DNA from: Nemertoderma westbladi
Lineage: Eukaryota; Xenacoelomorpha; Nemertodermatida; Nemertodermatidae
Direction: 5' to 3'
Assembly: GCA_032718475.1 (NCBI GenBank)
Contig: JAUCBJ010000256.1
Location: 1-64,000, forward strand
DNA length: 64,000 nucleotides
Below, piece by piece: positions 35,036 through 46,186 of this stretch. The notes under the pieces were generated by a model that saw only the letters and a program-made list of their open reading frames with translations, was not told where the DNA came from and did no database searches. Numbering within the stretch: the stretch's first letter is position 1; each line of letters begins with the position of its first letter. The position numbers were made by a program, and so were the translations under genes.

Positions 35036-36517
35036 AATTACAGCAAGGAACGCTTTTTAAGTTTGTTAGTTAATTCTGACTGGGAACCCTGTTTTAAGGC
35101 CGCTGACATTAACCTTGCGTACACTGTTTTTAAAGATATATTTTTAAAGGCACTTAATACTGTAGCACCAATTAAATAAATTAGTCTTAAACAACGCACT
35201 GAGCCCTGGATGACCTCGGGTATTCTTAGTAATATCAGAGAAAGAGATAACTATTTGTATAAATTTAGGAAATACCGTGTTTTAGCTGATTATAATAATT
35301 ACTGCAAATATAGAAACCTTGTCCAACGGGAAATAAAAAAAGCTAAATCTGAATATTTGTACAACAAAATAAGTGAGAATAAAGATAATCCAAAAAGTCT
35401 ATGGTCTACCCTAAAATCTTTAGGTTATAAAAACCTTACATCTAAATCGAATATTGTTCTGCAAGATAACGGTGAGCTGATTCATGATCATACTCTAGTT
35501 AGTAATTTATTTAATAATTATTTTACTAATGTTGCCTCTAATTTAGTTAAGAAATTACCGTTATCAAGTAATAAATATAGTATAGGGTCCGAAACTCTAA
35601 ATAATTTTTATTTAGAAAAGTTACAAAATTCAGAAAAGTTATTTTTAAAACCCGTTTCTGAGGATTTCGTTTTTAAAAATCTACTTAGCCTATCAGCCTC
35701 AAAAAGTACCGGTCTAGATCTAATACCTGCCCGTTTTCTAAAGGATGGTGCTGAAGTACTTAAAGTGCCTATTACTTTTATTATTAATTACTCTATCGTA
35801 GATAATGTAGTACCAGACGAACTGAAATTAGCTAAGGTTCTTCCTCTGTATAAAAAGAATAGTAAAGTAGAACCCTGTAATTACAGACCTGTTAGTATCT
35901 TAAGTATTGTATCTAAAATTCTAGAACGTTCTGTTTTTCTGCAGCTGGAGGCACATCTTAGTAGGCTAAATCTGATCTATGAACTTCAGTCCGGTTTTCG
36001 TAAATCATATTCTACAGACACCTGCCTTATTAACTTAACTGATACAATTAGATGTAATAACGCAAAGGGTTTATATACTGGTATGGTAATGTTGGACCTA
36101 CAAAAGGCTTTCGATACTGTAGATCACGAAATTCTGCTTGGTAAGTTAGGCCTGATGGGTGTAGGTTCTATAGACTGGTTCAAGTCCTACCTGTCAGACA
36201 GAGGTCAAACTGTAGTCATTAGCAAATCGCAGTATACTGTACAAGAGATTACCTGTGGTGTACCGCAAGGTAGTATATTAGGTCCTCTGCTTTTTGTATG
36301 CTATGTAAATGATATGATAAGTAGTATAGATCCCGATTTTAAACTCATTTTATATGCCGACGACAGTACTCTTATTTTCTCTCATAAAGATCCTATCCAT
36401 ATTTCCCAAAAGTTAAGTGCAGTTCTAGAATCCTGTAATGAGTGGTTGGTTGATAATAAGCTATCCATTCACTACGTAAAACTGAAAGTATTTTGTTTGG
36501 TTCCAAAAGAAAGTTAA
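35036..36517 (+). pseudogene. LINE ORF2 fragment: reverse transcriptase
   Basis: In frame before the internal TAA (35177) the sequence already reads SKERFLSLLVNSDWEP and LKALNTVAPIK. After it come EPWMTSGILSNIRERDN, KSTGLDLIPARFLKDG, LPLYKKNSK, YRPVSILSIVSKILER, SGFRKSYST, LDLQKAFDTVDHEIL and CGVPQGSILGPLLF. The catalytic YADD is at codons 382-385 counted from the Met at 35210. Frame is lost at 36478-36481, after NKLSIHYV, by one missing A; the last ten or so codons to 36517 are noise. Confidence 0.87.
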
Positions 36518-37221
36518 AGAAGGTAACTAAGTTTGAAGTCACTAGTAATGGACATAAGATTGAAAATAAAAAGGAAGTTAAATATTTAGGCGCCACATTG
36601 GATAACTGCTTATCAGGAGAAAGTACAGTGAAAAATATTTTCTCGAAAGTTAACAGTAGGCTTAGGTTTCTATACAGAAATAAAAATAGTTTGAACACCG
36701 ACTCCCGCAAGTTACTTTGCTCTTCTTTAATACAGTGTCACATGGACTATGCGTGCTCTTCTTGGTATGAAGGCTTAACCAAACAGCTTAAATGTAAATT
36801 ACAAGTAGCTCAGAATAAAGTAGTACGATTTATTAAAGACTACAAACCTAGGCACCACCTAACTCCAGATGACTTTTCTGAATCTGGACTACTTAACTTA
36901 GATAGTAGAGTTAAGCAGCTACGCCTTAACCATGTGCATAAAGTGTATAATGGTAAATGTCCCAATTACCTAAAACAAAAATTCAACAGAGTACGCGATA
37001 CACACTCTTACAGTACCAGAGCTAGTGCTTCAAACTTCTACCTCCCGAATTGTAAATCCTTCGAATCTGATACTTTCTTTTTTAACGGTATTAAAAATTG
37101 GAACGCTCTGCCTAATGAAATTAAAAACCTAAATAATCAACATTCTTTTAAATCTGCAGTTAAATCTCACCTCCGTGTGCAATGTATAAATAGATACAAT
37201 AGTCCTACAGTAAGTTATTAG
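36480..37221 (+). pseudogene. LINE ORF2 fragment: C-terminal domain
   Basis: The continuation in the -1 frame starts as KTESILFGSKRKLKKV and runs to TAA at 37221. It holds KEVKYLGATLDNCL, the MDYACSSWYEGL motif, VVRFIKDYKPRHHL and FFFNGIKNWNALPNEI, the usual ending of CR1/L2-type proteins. Together with the preceding fragment it gives a complete RT and C-terminal region. Confidence 0.86.
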
Positions 37222-37770
37222 TTTATTAATTATTTACTATTTATACTGTAATTACGTTTTATAATAAATTGTTCTGTACATTACATCTTTATCGTTGAGT
37301 CGGACATTGTCACGCTCTCGGTAAAGTTGTATATGTACATAGTGTAATTACGTTTTATATTGGTTTTAGGTTAGCGTAGTGTAATATTGTATTTGTAACC
37401 AAGTAACATAAAGGACCCCCTTGGAAATAAGCTGCAAAGCTTTAGGGGTAATCCTATATGTTATGTTGGACAATACCTTTATACCGGTACATTGTTTGGT
37501 GTATTTGTTATTGTTTTTACATAATGTATAAATAAATCTATCTATCTATAGGTATACCATGCATTTATAGCTCATATTATTTATGCAGTCTTTGTTTAAA
37601 AAAACAGTTTTTTTATCTGTAAAAAAAACAGTGTTTCGAAACATGTGTTTAAAACAACCCATTGTGTTTTTTTAAACCTTATTGCAAATTATGCATTGTT
37701 TTCTATTCTTGGCTTAATTCAAATTAAAACAAAAAAGTAAGTCCATTCATCACACTAAACTAACAGACTA

Positions 37771-38620
37771 GGGTCAGGCGACAAGAAGCTCCGTTAGTGC
37801 TAACGGCACTGTTAACTACAATTATGAGCGACACGAATCCTCCGTTAAATTAACGGCGGCTTTAACTAACGGAAGCCAGCGTCTCGAATCTCCGTTACAC
37901 TAATGGAGGACTCTCCGTTAAGGTATTTTACACCATCCACCAGTAGGCAGTAGGCACCTTTAAGGTTCCGTTAAGAAATATCTTGTATTCTACTCTACAT
38001 AACTACAGTAAATGCATTCTGAAAAACTATATTTATAGCTTTCATAGTAAATTCACGTTCTGGTGGTGTGTGACATTCAATGTGCAATTACGGTTATAAA
38101 CACAGTTCAAATTAGTTTTCCGTCATCAGTTAGACCCTTTCAGCAATCTTCGAGATACCTAATTTTACGAACGATTCCTCAATTACCAGGTGGAAGTCGT
38201 TGGTCATTGAGAGATAGAATAGCTTTATACCCAATACTCGGGCACTCCATATGCTCTATTAGTTGTTTTGAGGATGTTACATTCCCGATCTTAACATTAA
38301 TTGTGTGTGCTATTGCCTAAACATGAAACTGTAGCGGTAGTATGTACTGCTTTGGTCTATAATATTTTTTAGATGTGGAAGGGTTTCAATTTGAAACAGC
38401 ACTCCAACAATAACATTATCGAGTTGCCTAAGCAACCACAACAACATTCACCTGTACACAATTTTATCATCATTTGGAAAGTATCACGTTTAGTACTAAC
38501 GGAGCCTTAACGGAGGCCTAAATACTCGTTCGTGTCGCCCATTTTGAGTTCTCCGTTAAGTGCACTTCCGTTAAACCTCCGTTAACTTTAAAATTAATGG
38601 AGCTTCGTGTCGCCCGCCCC
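37771..38620. mobile_element. Non-autonomous DNA transposon with long imperfect terminal inverted repeats
   Basis: The left end reads GGGTCAGGCGACAAGAAGCT then CCGTTA. The right end, reverse-complemented, reads GGGGCGGGCGACACGAAGCT then CCATTA. Both subterminal regions are packed with inverted and direct copies of CCGTTAA, and both carry a second GCGACACGAA about 60-90 bp in. The interior (about 38000-38480) has no transposase frame; the frame at 38063-38320 has no family signature. I could not settle the exact end base or a target-site duplication. hAT-like ends are possible. Confidence 0.75.
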
Positions 38621-40310
38621 AGAAAGTGAGTGAAATCAGAAAAAACTAAAATACGCATTAACATAAAACGTCAATTAATTTAAATGAGAGACCTGTAAGG
38701 ACTATCACAACCAAAAGTGCAGCTATATGATAGATCCTCTATCAACAGTGATAGACACTCACTCAATCACGACTCAATGGGCACTCTTGGAAAGAACTCC
38801 AGTGTTATCCGAGGGAATCATTCACAGGTTGTTCGCTGAACCAGTGAAGAATCAGTGACCAGCAACTTGGCAGATGCAAGGATGAACTCTCTGAATCATA
38901 TGGATAATTTAATTAATGCGTGTGAATACCGTGCGTGTGAATGCGTGTTGAATACCTCTATCACCGTGGTTCCATCTATCACCGTGGAACAACTCGTTGG
39001 GGACATTCCAACTCGCAGCTCGCCTCTGCAGTTTCACACACCGACACCGAGTCATACAGGATCAGGATTTAGGTACAACAACAAACTGGCCTGCAGTAGG
39101 CCTAATCCATGGAACAGGGTCGGATGTTCACTTCGCGTGCTACAGTCTCCCCATAACTCGAAGGCTTGTATCCCTACATTGCTAAAATCTACATAGTAGA
39201 AACACGAATGAAACGAAACAATGTCGAGCAAATTCCATTCGACTCGGTTGTAAAGATCTCAATGTTTTCTTGTGACGTGAAATAAACAGCAGCGTACAGA
39301 ATTATGGACCCATTATGGGGAGAGGGATTAGTAATCCGCAATTAAAAGATGAAAATGATTGTTTCCACACCAATCTCGAATCAATCACCCCACATCCGAA
39401 CCAGACAGAAACGTCATCCTTCCTCACTGACACTTTTTACACAGTAAGTAGCAAAGTAGGGCCTACACTATCAACTACATCTCATTACCCAATTATTAAA
39501 CCTGCACTTTTGGCTCTCTGTAGGGCCTAGTGATGCCGAGAGTACTCCGAAAGTCTAAATCTGTTGGCAGCAAATTCTATATCAGCAAAAAGGTGCATTT
39601 ATTTAGATTTTTCCTGAAAATAATACTTCTAATCAATTACCTCACCTATTCCTATAATTATTGGCTCAAATGATCCGCAATGGTCGACTTTTATTGGTGT
39701 TAGTTGGTGGTGTTTAGACACCTCCAAAACAACATAAAAGTGATTGGTTCATAAGATAGTGAGCAATATTGAAATGTTGTGATGCTTGAGCATATTGAGC
39801 ATGTAAATGATATCTCTTACATGGGTTTATGGATCAGGAAGTCATTTGGAGACATTTGGCATATGTTAGGGGAAGGAAGGAAGTGTTGAATGGGCTGTCC
39901 ACGTCCAGGATACACATTATCGTACAGAGTATTGATGATCGGATTGGACTAAGGAGTGTTGTTGTGCCAGTGGACACACCTGCAACATAGCGCCCCAGAT
40001 CTCATGTTTAATTGTACACTTTCTATTTCATCCTGTTCAGAAGTTCAGTATCCTTGAGCAGGCTTGAGTAAAGTGATTAGTTGTCCACCATTAGTTGTCC
40101 GTTCCCATTCTTACCAGCAGGCTGCCACAATACACGGTTGTGTACGGGTTGATACTGCCAGTGGAAACTGTGTCCAGCAAGCTTCAGTCAATGTCTCTGC
40201 GGGGTGATGTTGTATTTTGGCATTGCAATATTACCATAGTTGTATTACATCCCATTAACATGAACTACCCTGACCTATTAATAGGCAGGTTTGTTATTAC
40301 ATCCCATTGC
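38621..40310. other. Intergenic, nothing recognised
   Basis: Balanced-composition sequence with short open frames (38855-39196, 39315-39530, 40095-40358) that show no domain, no signal peptide and no consistent codon pattern. I do not call genes here. Confidence 0.45.
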
Positions 40311-40416
40311 TTAAAAGGGATACTGGACTTGGGAGAAACGAAAATGTGCCAACTATAGGGAATTAGGAAGCCCGGAAAGATCTCATTGCCATACTGTCCG
40401 AGCTCGTTCGACCTAA
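40311..40416 (+). pseudogene. RTE-like LINE 3'-end fragment
   Basis: A 106-bp stretch aligns by eye with 30744-30842 of the RTE-like element (GGGAGAAACGAAA, AAGATCTCATT, CTGTCCGAG, TCGACCT). It encodes the remnant KRDTGLGRNE and ends at the same stop region. It is a severely 5'-truncated insertion. Confidence 0.8.
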
Positions 40417-40445
40417 GTAGGCCAACTACCACATTAATCATTCAC

Positions 40446-41323
40446 TATGACATAGATTTAGTATCAATATTCCATAATTTAATACGAGTGATAGATATTA
40501 TTGATCGTTTTAAATAATGTTTCAAAACTGCATTATTTTGCTTAATATTATAAGTTGATTTGAAACATGTTGTCTGTTGAATTATTTTGCTTGATATCAT
40601 TGCTCGATTTAAATAACAGTTGAATTATTTCAACCGATAATTATAGGTCGTATTAAATGTAGTTATTATTTCAGCTGATCTCTTGATGATTTACTTCTCT
40701 GCTTCTATACATGCTTCACTTACCATACCGGTACCACTGTGCGCTGTACAGCTGTACCAGTAAGTACTGCAGTACCCTAAGATAAGGCTACACCAACTAT
40801 ACAGCCAGGAATAACGGTTAGATAGTTAATCGGTAGTTCCCTGAAGCTGACAGCTGCATCTGGACAGAAAGCCACATACTGACATACAGCTAGTCCTGCT
40901 GTCCTGTACTCAGATACTGCAGTACTGGTACAGTGCATAGTGGTACCGGTACGGCGGTAAGTGAAGCATGTGTAGAATCAGGGAAGTGAATCCTCACGAG
41001 ATCAGCTGAAATAATAACTACATTTAATACGACCTATAATTATTATAAGTCGAAATAATTCACTGTCTCATTTAAAACTACCTATAATTATCGGTTGAAA
41101 TAATTCAACTGTTATTTAAATCGAGCAATAATATCAAGCAAAATAATTCAACAGACAACATGTTTTAAATCAACCTATAATATTAAGCAAAATAATTCAG
41201 TTTTGAAACATTATCGAACAATAATATCAAGCGAAATAATTCAGCATGGCAAAAATCATTTAAAACGATCAATAAAATCACTCGTATTAAATTATTGAAT
41301 ATTGATACTAAATGTATGCCATA
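40446..41323. mobile_element. Foldback element: about 350-bp inverted arms
   Basis: The left arm starts TATGACATAGATTTAGTATC (40446); the right end, reverse-complemented, starts TATGGCATACATTTAGTATC (41323). The arms stay alignable inward through AATTTAATACGAGTGAT, TTTGAAACATGTTGTCTGTTG, GATTTAAATAACAGTTG, CCGATAATTATAGGT and ACATGCTTCACTTACC, to about 40800 on the left and 40905 on the right. That leaves a roughly 100-bp loop. Arms contain internal repeats of the AATTATTTTGCTTGATAT type. No coding potential. Confidence 0.85.
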
Positions 41324-43541
41324 ACCATTACAAAGAATTCGGCACCGCAGACATAGGCCTACATGAATTACTGGAACAATAATTTATATAAGTGAATAAT
41401 TGTTGTAATTTCTGAACATAATAATGAAATTTCTACCAACACGTTCTTCCTACTAAAAAGGCGTGATATATACCAGCCGTTATATAGAAGGCTGATAGGG
41501 ATTTCGGCACAGTACAAAGAGAAAACGATATCAGTAAATAAATAATTGCCTTACTGTCTCTGAATAAATGCTCAGCATAACAGAGTGCAAATTACTGATA
41601 CTCTGCAATGAGGTTTTTATGGATTAGTCTAGACATGTTTAATGACTATGTCTAACTAGTTACGTTAAGTTGAAGGTACAGATAATACAAATTTTACATA
41701 TAATTTAAAAAAAAAATAAAAATTGAGGGGTTAGAATCCCAAACACATTTAAAGGGGAGTAGCACACCCAAATGTAGCCTCACATTTCCTAAAATTGGGT
41801 GGAAATTATTTTTGGGTCACTAAACATCGTCTGGTTGTTTAAGAATAGCCAAACGTAAAATTGGCCACAAAATGGCCCTGTAATGGCCAAGCATGCCTTT
41901 TTGCGCCAAAGGCTATTATTTCTCCACCAATATTTGTTGGAATTTGTCGACATTCAGAATATAAGTTCAGAAGACCCTTGCATCCAATTATTCTTTATTT
42001 TTTTTATATGAAAATGGTTTGGGGCCATTTTAGACCAAAAAGGGTCTTTTTGGTTTAAAAATGAATTTGGCATTTCAAGCCAAATTTATTCAAGAATTAT
42101 GGACAAAAGATATTCTGAACAAGTGTTCCAAATTTCAACTCATTTCAGTTAAAATTAGCAGAGAAATTGCCTTTTTTATGAAGAAAACTTCATTCTGAGA
42201 TATCGGTGTTTAAATTTTTAGGAACAATTCAAAATAATATCATTTTTTTGTTCCACAATAACTTTGTCAAAAATGAATGAAATTCAACGAAATTTCTTTT
42301 TAGCAATTTTATTGGCCCATGTGAGGGCATGTCATTGGCCCAGACTTTCTGCCGTTATATTTCACTTTGCAGTTACCCCATGTGAAGAATACCAGGTTTT
42401 CACCAAAAATACAGGTTACAGAAGGGCTAAATCTAACCAAAACAATAAACGAATTAGTATACAGGCTGTATGTACAAGTTATACAATAAGACAGAAATAA
42501 GCACTATAAAACACTTAATAAAGATAAATAAAAATAAATAAAAAATCTTCTTATATAAAATTCCAATAAAATGTCGACCGAAAGAAAAGTGAAATCCTGA
42601 TATTCTTCACATGGGCGATTTTATTCATATCTGTTCCATATTTTTTTCGAATTACGGAGGTAATCTCCACAAAAGTTATCGGTTAAAATTTTATTTAAAA
42701 TAGCCTTTTTATGAAAATTAATTAAATATAAAAATTCCAACCGATAACTTTTAAAAAACTGCCGAAACCCTTTCGCATCCTTTCGAGATATAAATAAAAT
42801 TGGTTAAAAATGGCGGAGGAGAAGTAATTTGAAAAATATAATATTATTATTATTATCATTCCGAGATAATTGCCTTCAAATTTTAAACCTTCCCGGCAGA
42901 ACTGAACTTAATCATTTCTGGCATGATAGAAGCACATCACCGGGCTAAAACTTTCATTATAGGGGTTTTCGGGGTCGCTGATATCAATTCCAATGTCAAT
43001 TTTAAGGTTTACTGGAATCTAGTCTGTTTGTCTGTCTGTAGTTGTCTGCCTGTCTTACAATTTGACTGACAGACCATCATATAGAAAAACGATAACTAAC
43101 GATAAAGCGATAACTCGAGAACTAAAAGAGGTTTCGCTAAGCGGTTTTCAGAATTGAAATCCTTAAATTAAATTAAATTAAATTAAATAAAAAACATATT
43201 GAATCTTCAATATTTTCATGCATTCTAATATTTTCATTATTTCGACGGTGGGATTCCATTTTTACTCACCGTTATAACCAAACCGAATACCATATTGGCC
43301 AATTAATTGACAAATAACTATCATTTATTAATAACCGTACTAATTAAAACCGAATTACAATGAACCAATAAACAAAATACGGCACCGGTAGGCAAGAAAA
43401 ATATAATTAAATCCATTATAAAATATTTCGTTGGTGTCACTAATAAACAATATATAGGAATATTTTCTAGGTAATGATTAAACGCACTTCAGTACCATAT
43501 TCGCATAAAGAAGGAATGAATTTATCCATTGTTCTAGAACA
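41324..43541. other. Non-coding A+T-rich region with an inverted repeat
   Basis: No gene recognised; frames at 41861-42058 and 42264-42500 look random. An inverted repeat of about 32 bp sits at 42377-42408 and 42584-42615. An AAATT microsatellite is at 43163-43190. A TTTATT hexamer at 43324-43329 (AATAAA on the minus strand) could be the polyadenylation signal of the psq exon to its right. Confidence 0.5.
42377..42615. repeat. MITE-like inverted repeat pair
   Basis: CCCATGTGAAGAATA at 42377-42391 is perfectly repeated inverted at 42601-42615. Similarity extends inward (CCAGGTTTTCAC against TCAGGATTTCAC). About 240 bp end to end. Confidence 0.6.
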
Positions 43542-43788
43542 TCAACATTCCTCGCTGAAGTGTCTTTCTTTAACCAACGCTCTACCAACAGACCCATGTC
43601 TGGCTCTATACCGGACGTATAAAGTAGACTTAGGAACTTTAAACTTCCTAGCCGCCGGCATTATTCCCATGTGACCATCCACAACAGCTCTTAGTGCCGC
43701 CTCTAGCGTCTCCTCTGAATATTGGCGAAAGGGACGTTTTGTACCTTCGATACGCCAGGGAACTCTGTCATGATTAGAACGCTCGCCT
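43542..43788 (-). CDS. Putative 3'-terminal exon A encoding a pipsqueak-type HTH
   Basis: A minus-strand exon of 247 bp. The acceptor is TTTTATTTGTCTAG directly before 43788; one base (A) completes a split codon, then GGC GAG begins GERSNHDRVPW. The DNA-binding core is FRQYSEETLEAALRAV then VPKSTLYVRYRAR, the helix-turn-helix of the psq/CENP-B superfamily that binds short DNA sites. It ends with LVKERHFSEEC and a TGA at 43542. No upstream ATG is needed if it is spliced to a 5' exon. A minus-strand AATAAA lies about 215 bp further on. Alternative: a fragment of a pogo-type transposase, but no DDE domain follows. Splice site and exon role are inferred. Confidence 0.65.
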
Positions 43789-45667
43789 CTAGACAAATAA
43801 AACAGGGAGTCTGTATGACTGTAGAGAGTAGGATATACCAGGAGTCAGACGTAGGACTGAAACCACACATAAATTAGTCTAAAAGAATTACTAATTACAT
43901 ACTATTTATATTCCCAAAAGTAGAACTGTAACCTGTTATATTGACGGAAAAAGATGTCACTGAACCCTGTTGCTTTCTCTTAATTTATAATTACTTAAAA
44001 TTGAGACGAGATATTAAATAGCTGACACTTGGATTTGGGTGCCCCCCCCCCCCCCCCCCCCCCAAGGTTTCTATACATTCATATTACCTCATTGGTTTGT
44101 TTAAAACAAATATATAATTAATCATGGAATTTAATTAAATAAACTATTATTACTGTATATATAATAGGCCTAAGATACACCTAAAAATACTTAAAACAGC
44201 AATATAAAACGGACTTTGACATGAATTCCACAATGGTAAAATAAACTATTACTGGCCTGTAAAAAGTTGTAGTTTATAGGACCTGCCAAATAAATAGGTA
44301 AATTATATTGGTGGTCAAATTTATTGGAAAAACCAAATTAACGGTAACTGTGGGTAAGCATATCTTAAATGTGATGTTATTATAATTACAAAATTAATAT
44401 TAAAAGAAAGGGGCGTTCACAAACTGTCACGCAAGCCCAGTCGGAAAGTAATAAGTAAATTACAGGAGAAAATATTTATTAAATAATAATATTATTAATA
44501 AAGATTTCATAAATTTACGGCAAATACAGCGGAATCATATTTTATTTTATTTAGCAAAATATTAAAAATCAGTAATTAATGTAGAGTTAATAAGGATAGG
44601 TAGGAATATAACCCCCCCCCCACCCCCCCCCCCCCTCCACCCCAAATTGTTCTAAAAATATTAATGAGATTGCATGAAATTTGAAACAACGATAGTTTCA
44701 CCTACCTCCTCCTCCTCATCCTCCGTTAATGAATGAGCCAGAATTTATATTTTTGCTTTCAATTTTTAGCTATAAGCGTTTTAAAAGGTGTCCCCAGTGA
44801 TATTTCACTAGTTACAGTGAAGTTATTATTCAACCTTATATAGTTATATAGTTATTTGTTGGTACCAATGGAAAGCTGGCCATGCAAGGATTCCAAAAAT
44901 GTTAAGACATTTTAATTTGGTTGGGAAATAGCAAAGATATGGGGGCATGCTTCCGCTGCAGGCCTTTTATTCTATTTAATAAATACACAATATTCTGGTG
45001 TTTGTCGCATACTGTAAGTAGCTGGGCAACAAAGCAATAGCTCTATAATCAATCATAGTTTTACCTACCTATTAATACATAAACAAAATGTTCTAGAATA
45101 TTGTTCTAGCCTTGCGCAGTATCAAACCAGGCAACTTTCTAACACTTATCTCAGCTACTTTTAAACGACCATCCAGCTTTTTAACATAACAGCACCAACA
45201 AATCACTTTAAGGTTGAAGAATAACTGCGGTGTAACTGGTGCAATATCGTAGGAGACACCTTTTTTTAAACGCATGTAGCTAAAAATTGAAAGCCAAAAA
45301 ATTCTGACTCACCCACCCAGGAGTTGCATAAAGCTATCTCTATTTAAATATCATACAATTCCAGTTAGATTTGTAAACATTTCTTTTGGGTGGGGGGCAG
45401 GTCCCAGCACTATATTCCAACACACGGTGTAGTAGGATACAACACAACTACAGGAAAGGATGATTGATGTATTATAATAATAACAACTCAATAATCAGTA
45501 TAAGTTACTTTACTCAATAATTTGATACCAATGTTGAACTTTATGTAAAGTCAACTAGTTTTATAAATAGGAAAAAATTAAAAAAAGCACATCACATATC
45601 AATAAACGAAACACTGAAAACAATTAAAAGTTACGACTGTATGTGAGCAAAACGGCGTAAAAGTTAA
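43789..45667. other. Non-coding region between psq exons A and B
   Basis: Probable intron or spacer. It contains a 22-base C homopolymer at 44042-44063 and a C-rich tract at 44612-44643. The minus frame 45093-45275 has no recognised domain. Confidence 0.5.
44042..44063. repeat. Poly-C tract (22 bases)
   Basis: Uninterrupted C homopolymer, so G on the minus strand. A second interrupted C tract follows at 44612-44643. Length is unreliable in most sequencing chemistries. Confidence 0.9.
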
Positions 45668-45989
45668 TTAACTATCTGGATATATATCCACACTTTTAGA
45701 CTCCGGTATTAAATCGTACGTAGTCTCGAGTGATTGGTTGACAGTGACGTCATTAATTTGGTTTTCAGCCGCGGTTCTAATCTCACCAGAGACAGCGACG
45801 CTTTTAATGTTATCATATAGCGTCGACTTGGGTATATTATACAAAGCCGCGACCTTCCTGACTGGTATACGTTTCCATAGAACAGCAGTAATGGCCTCCT
45901 CCAATGCCTCCTTGGAGTACTGGCGTTGAGAGAAAGTCTTGGTGGAGCGAGTAGACCACCTCCAGTCCGGAAGACTAACATTGGGTTTC
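45668..45989 (-). CDS. Putative 3'-terminal exon B encoding a pipsqueak-type HTH
   Basis: A minus-strand exon of 322 bp. The acceptor is ATATTATATTTATGTAG before 45989; one base (G) completes the split codon and then AAA CCC begins KPNVSLPDWRW. The HTH is QYSKEALEEAITAV then VAALYNIPKSTLYDN, the clearest psq domain of the three. A 45-residue acidic tail (ENQINDVTVNQSLE ... SVDIYPDS) ends at TAA 45668-45670. The frame could also start at a Met codon upstream, but that codon lies before the acceptor and the shared phase with the other two exons favours splicing. Confidence 0.68.
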
Positions 45990-46186
45990 CTACATAAATA
46001 TAATATCAACCGCTATTGCAATATATATCTATATACATCAATAAATCCATTTTATTCGAAAATATAAATATTATGTAACTCCATAGGTAGAAGAGGATGT
46101 AGATACTGTAGTAGATAACTTTATATGACGGGTGACTTTATAAGGCGGGTGAGAAATGTTTTTACGACGGGTGAGAATCCAATAGA

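Larger units (their letters stand above)
35030..37555 (+). mobile_element. CR1/L2-like LINE, 5'-truncated
   Basis: Only the pre-RT linker, RT and C-terminus remain; the endonuclease and ORF1 are absent, as expected from incomplete target-primed reverse transcription. A 3' untranslated region (37222-37540) ends in a short ATCT microsatellite (37537-37553), the kind of tail seen on CR1/L2 elements. Disablements: TAA at 35177-35179 and a one-base loss in the A-run 36478-36481. Confidence 0.87.

Noticed and set aside
38063-40358. Small plus-strand frames at 38063-38320, 38855-39196, 39315-39530 and 40095-40358
   Set aside because: No domain, no splice context and partly inside a transposon or a LINE tail.
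43542-45989. Pogo/Tigger transposase copies as source of the psq domains
   Set aside because: No DDE domain or terminal inverted repeats nearby, and three independent segments share acceptor phase; kept only as the alternative explanation.
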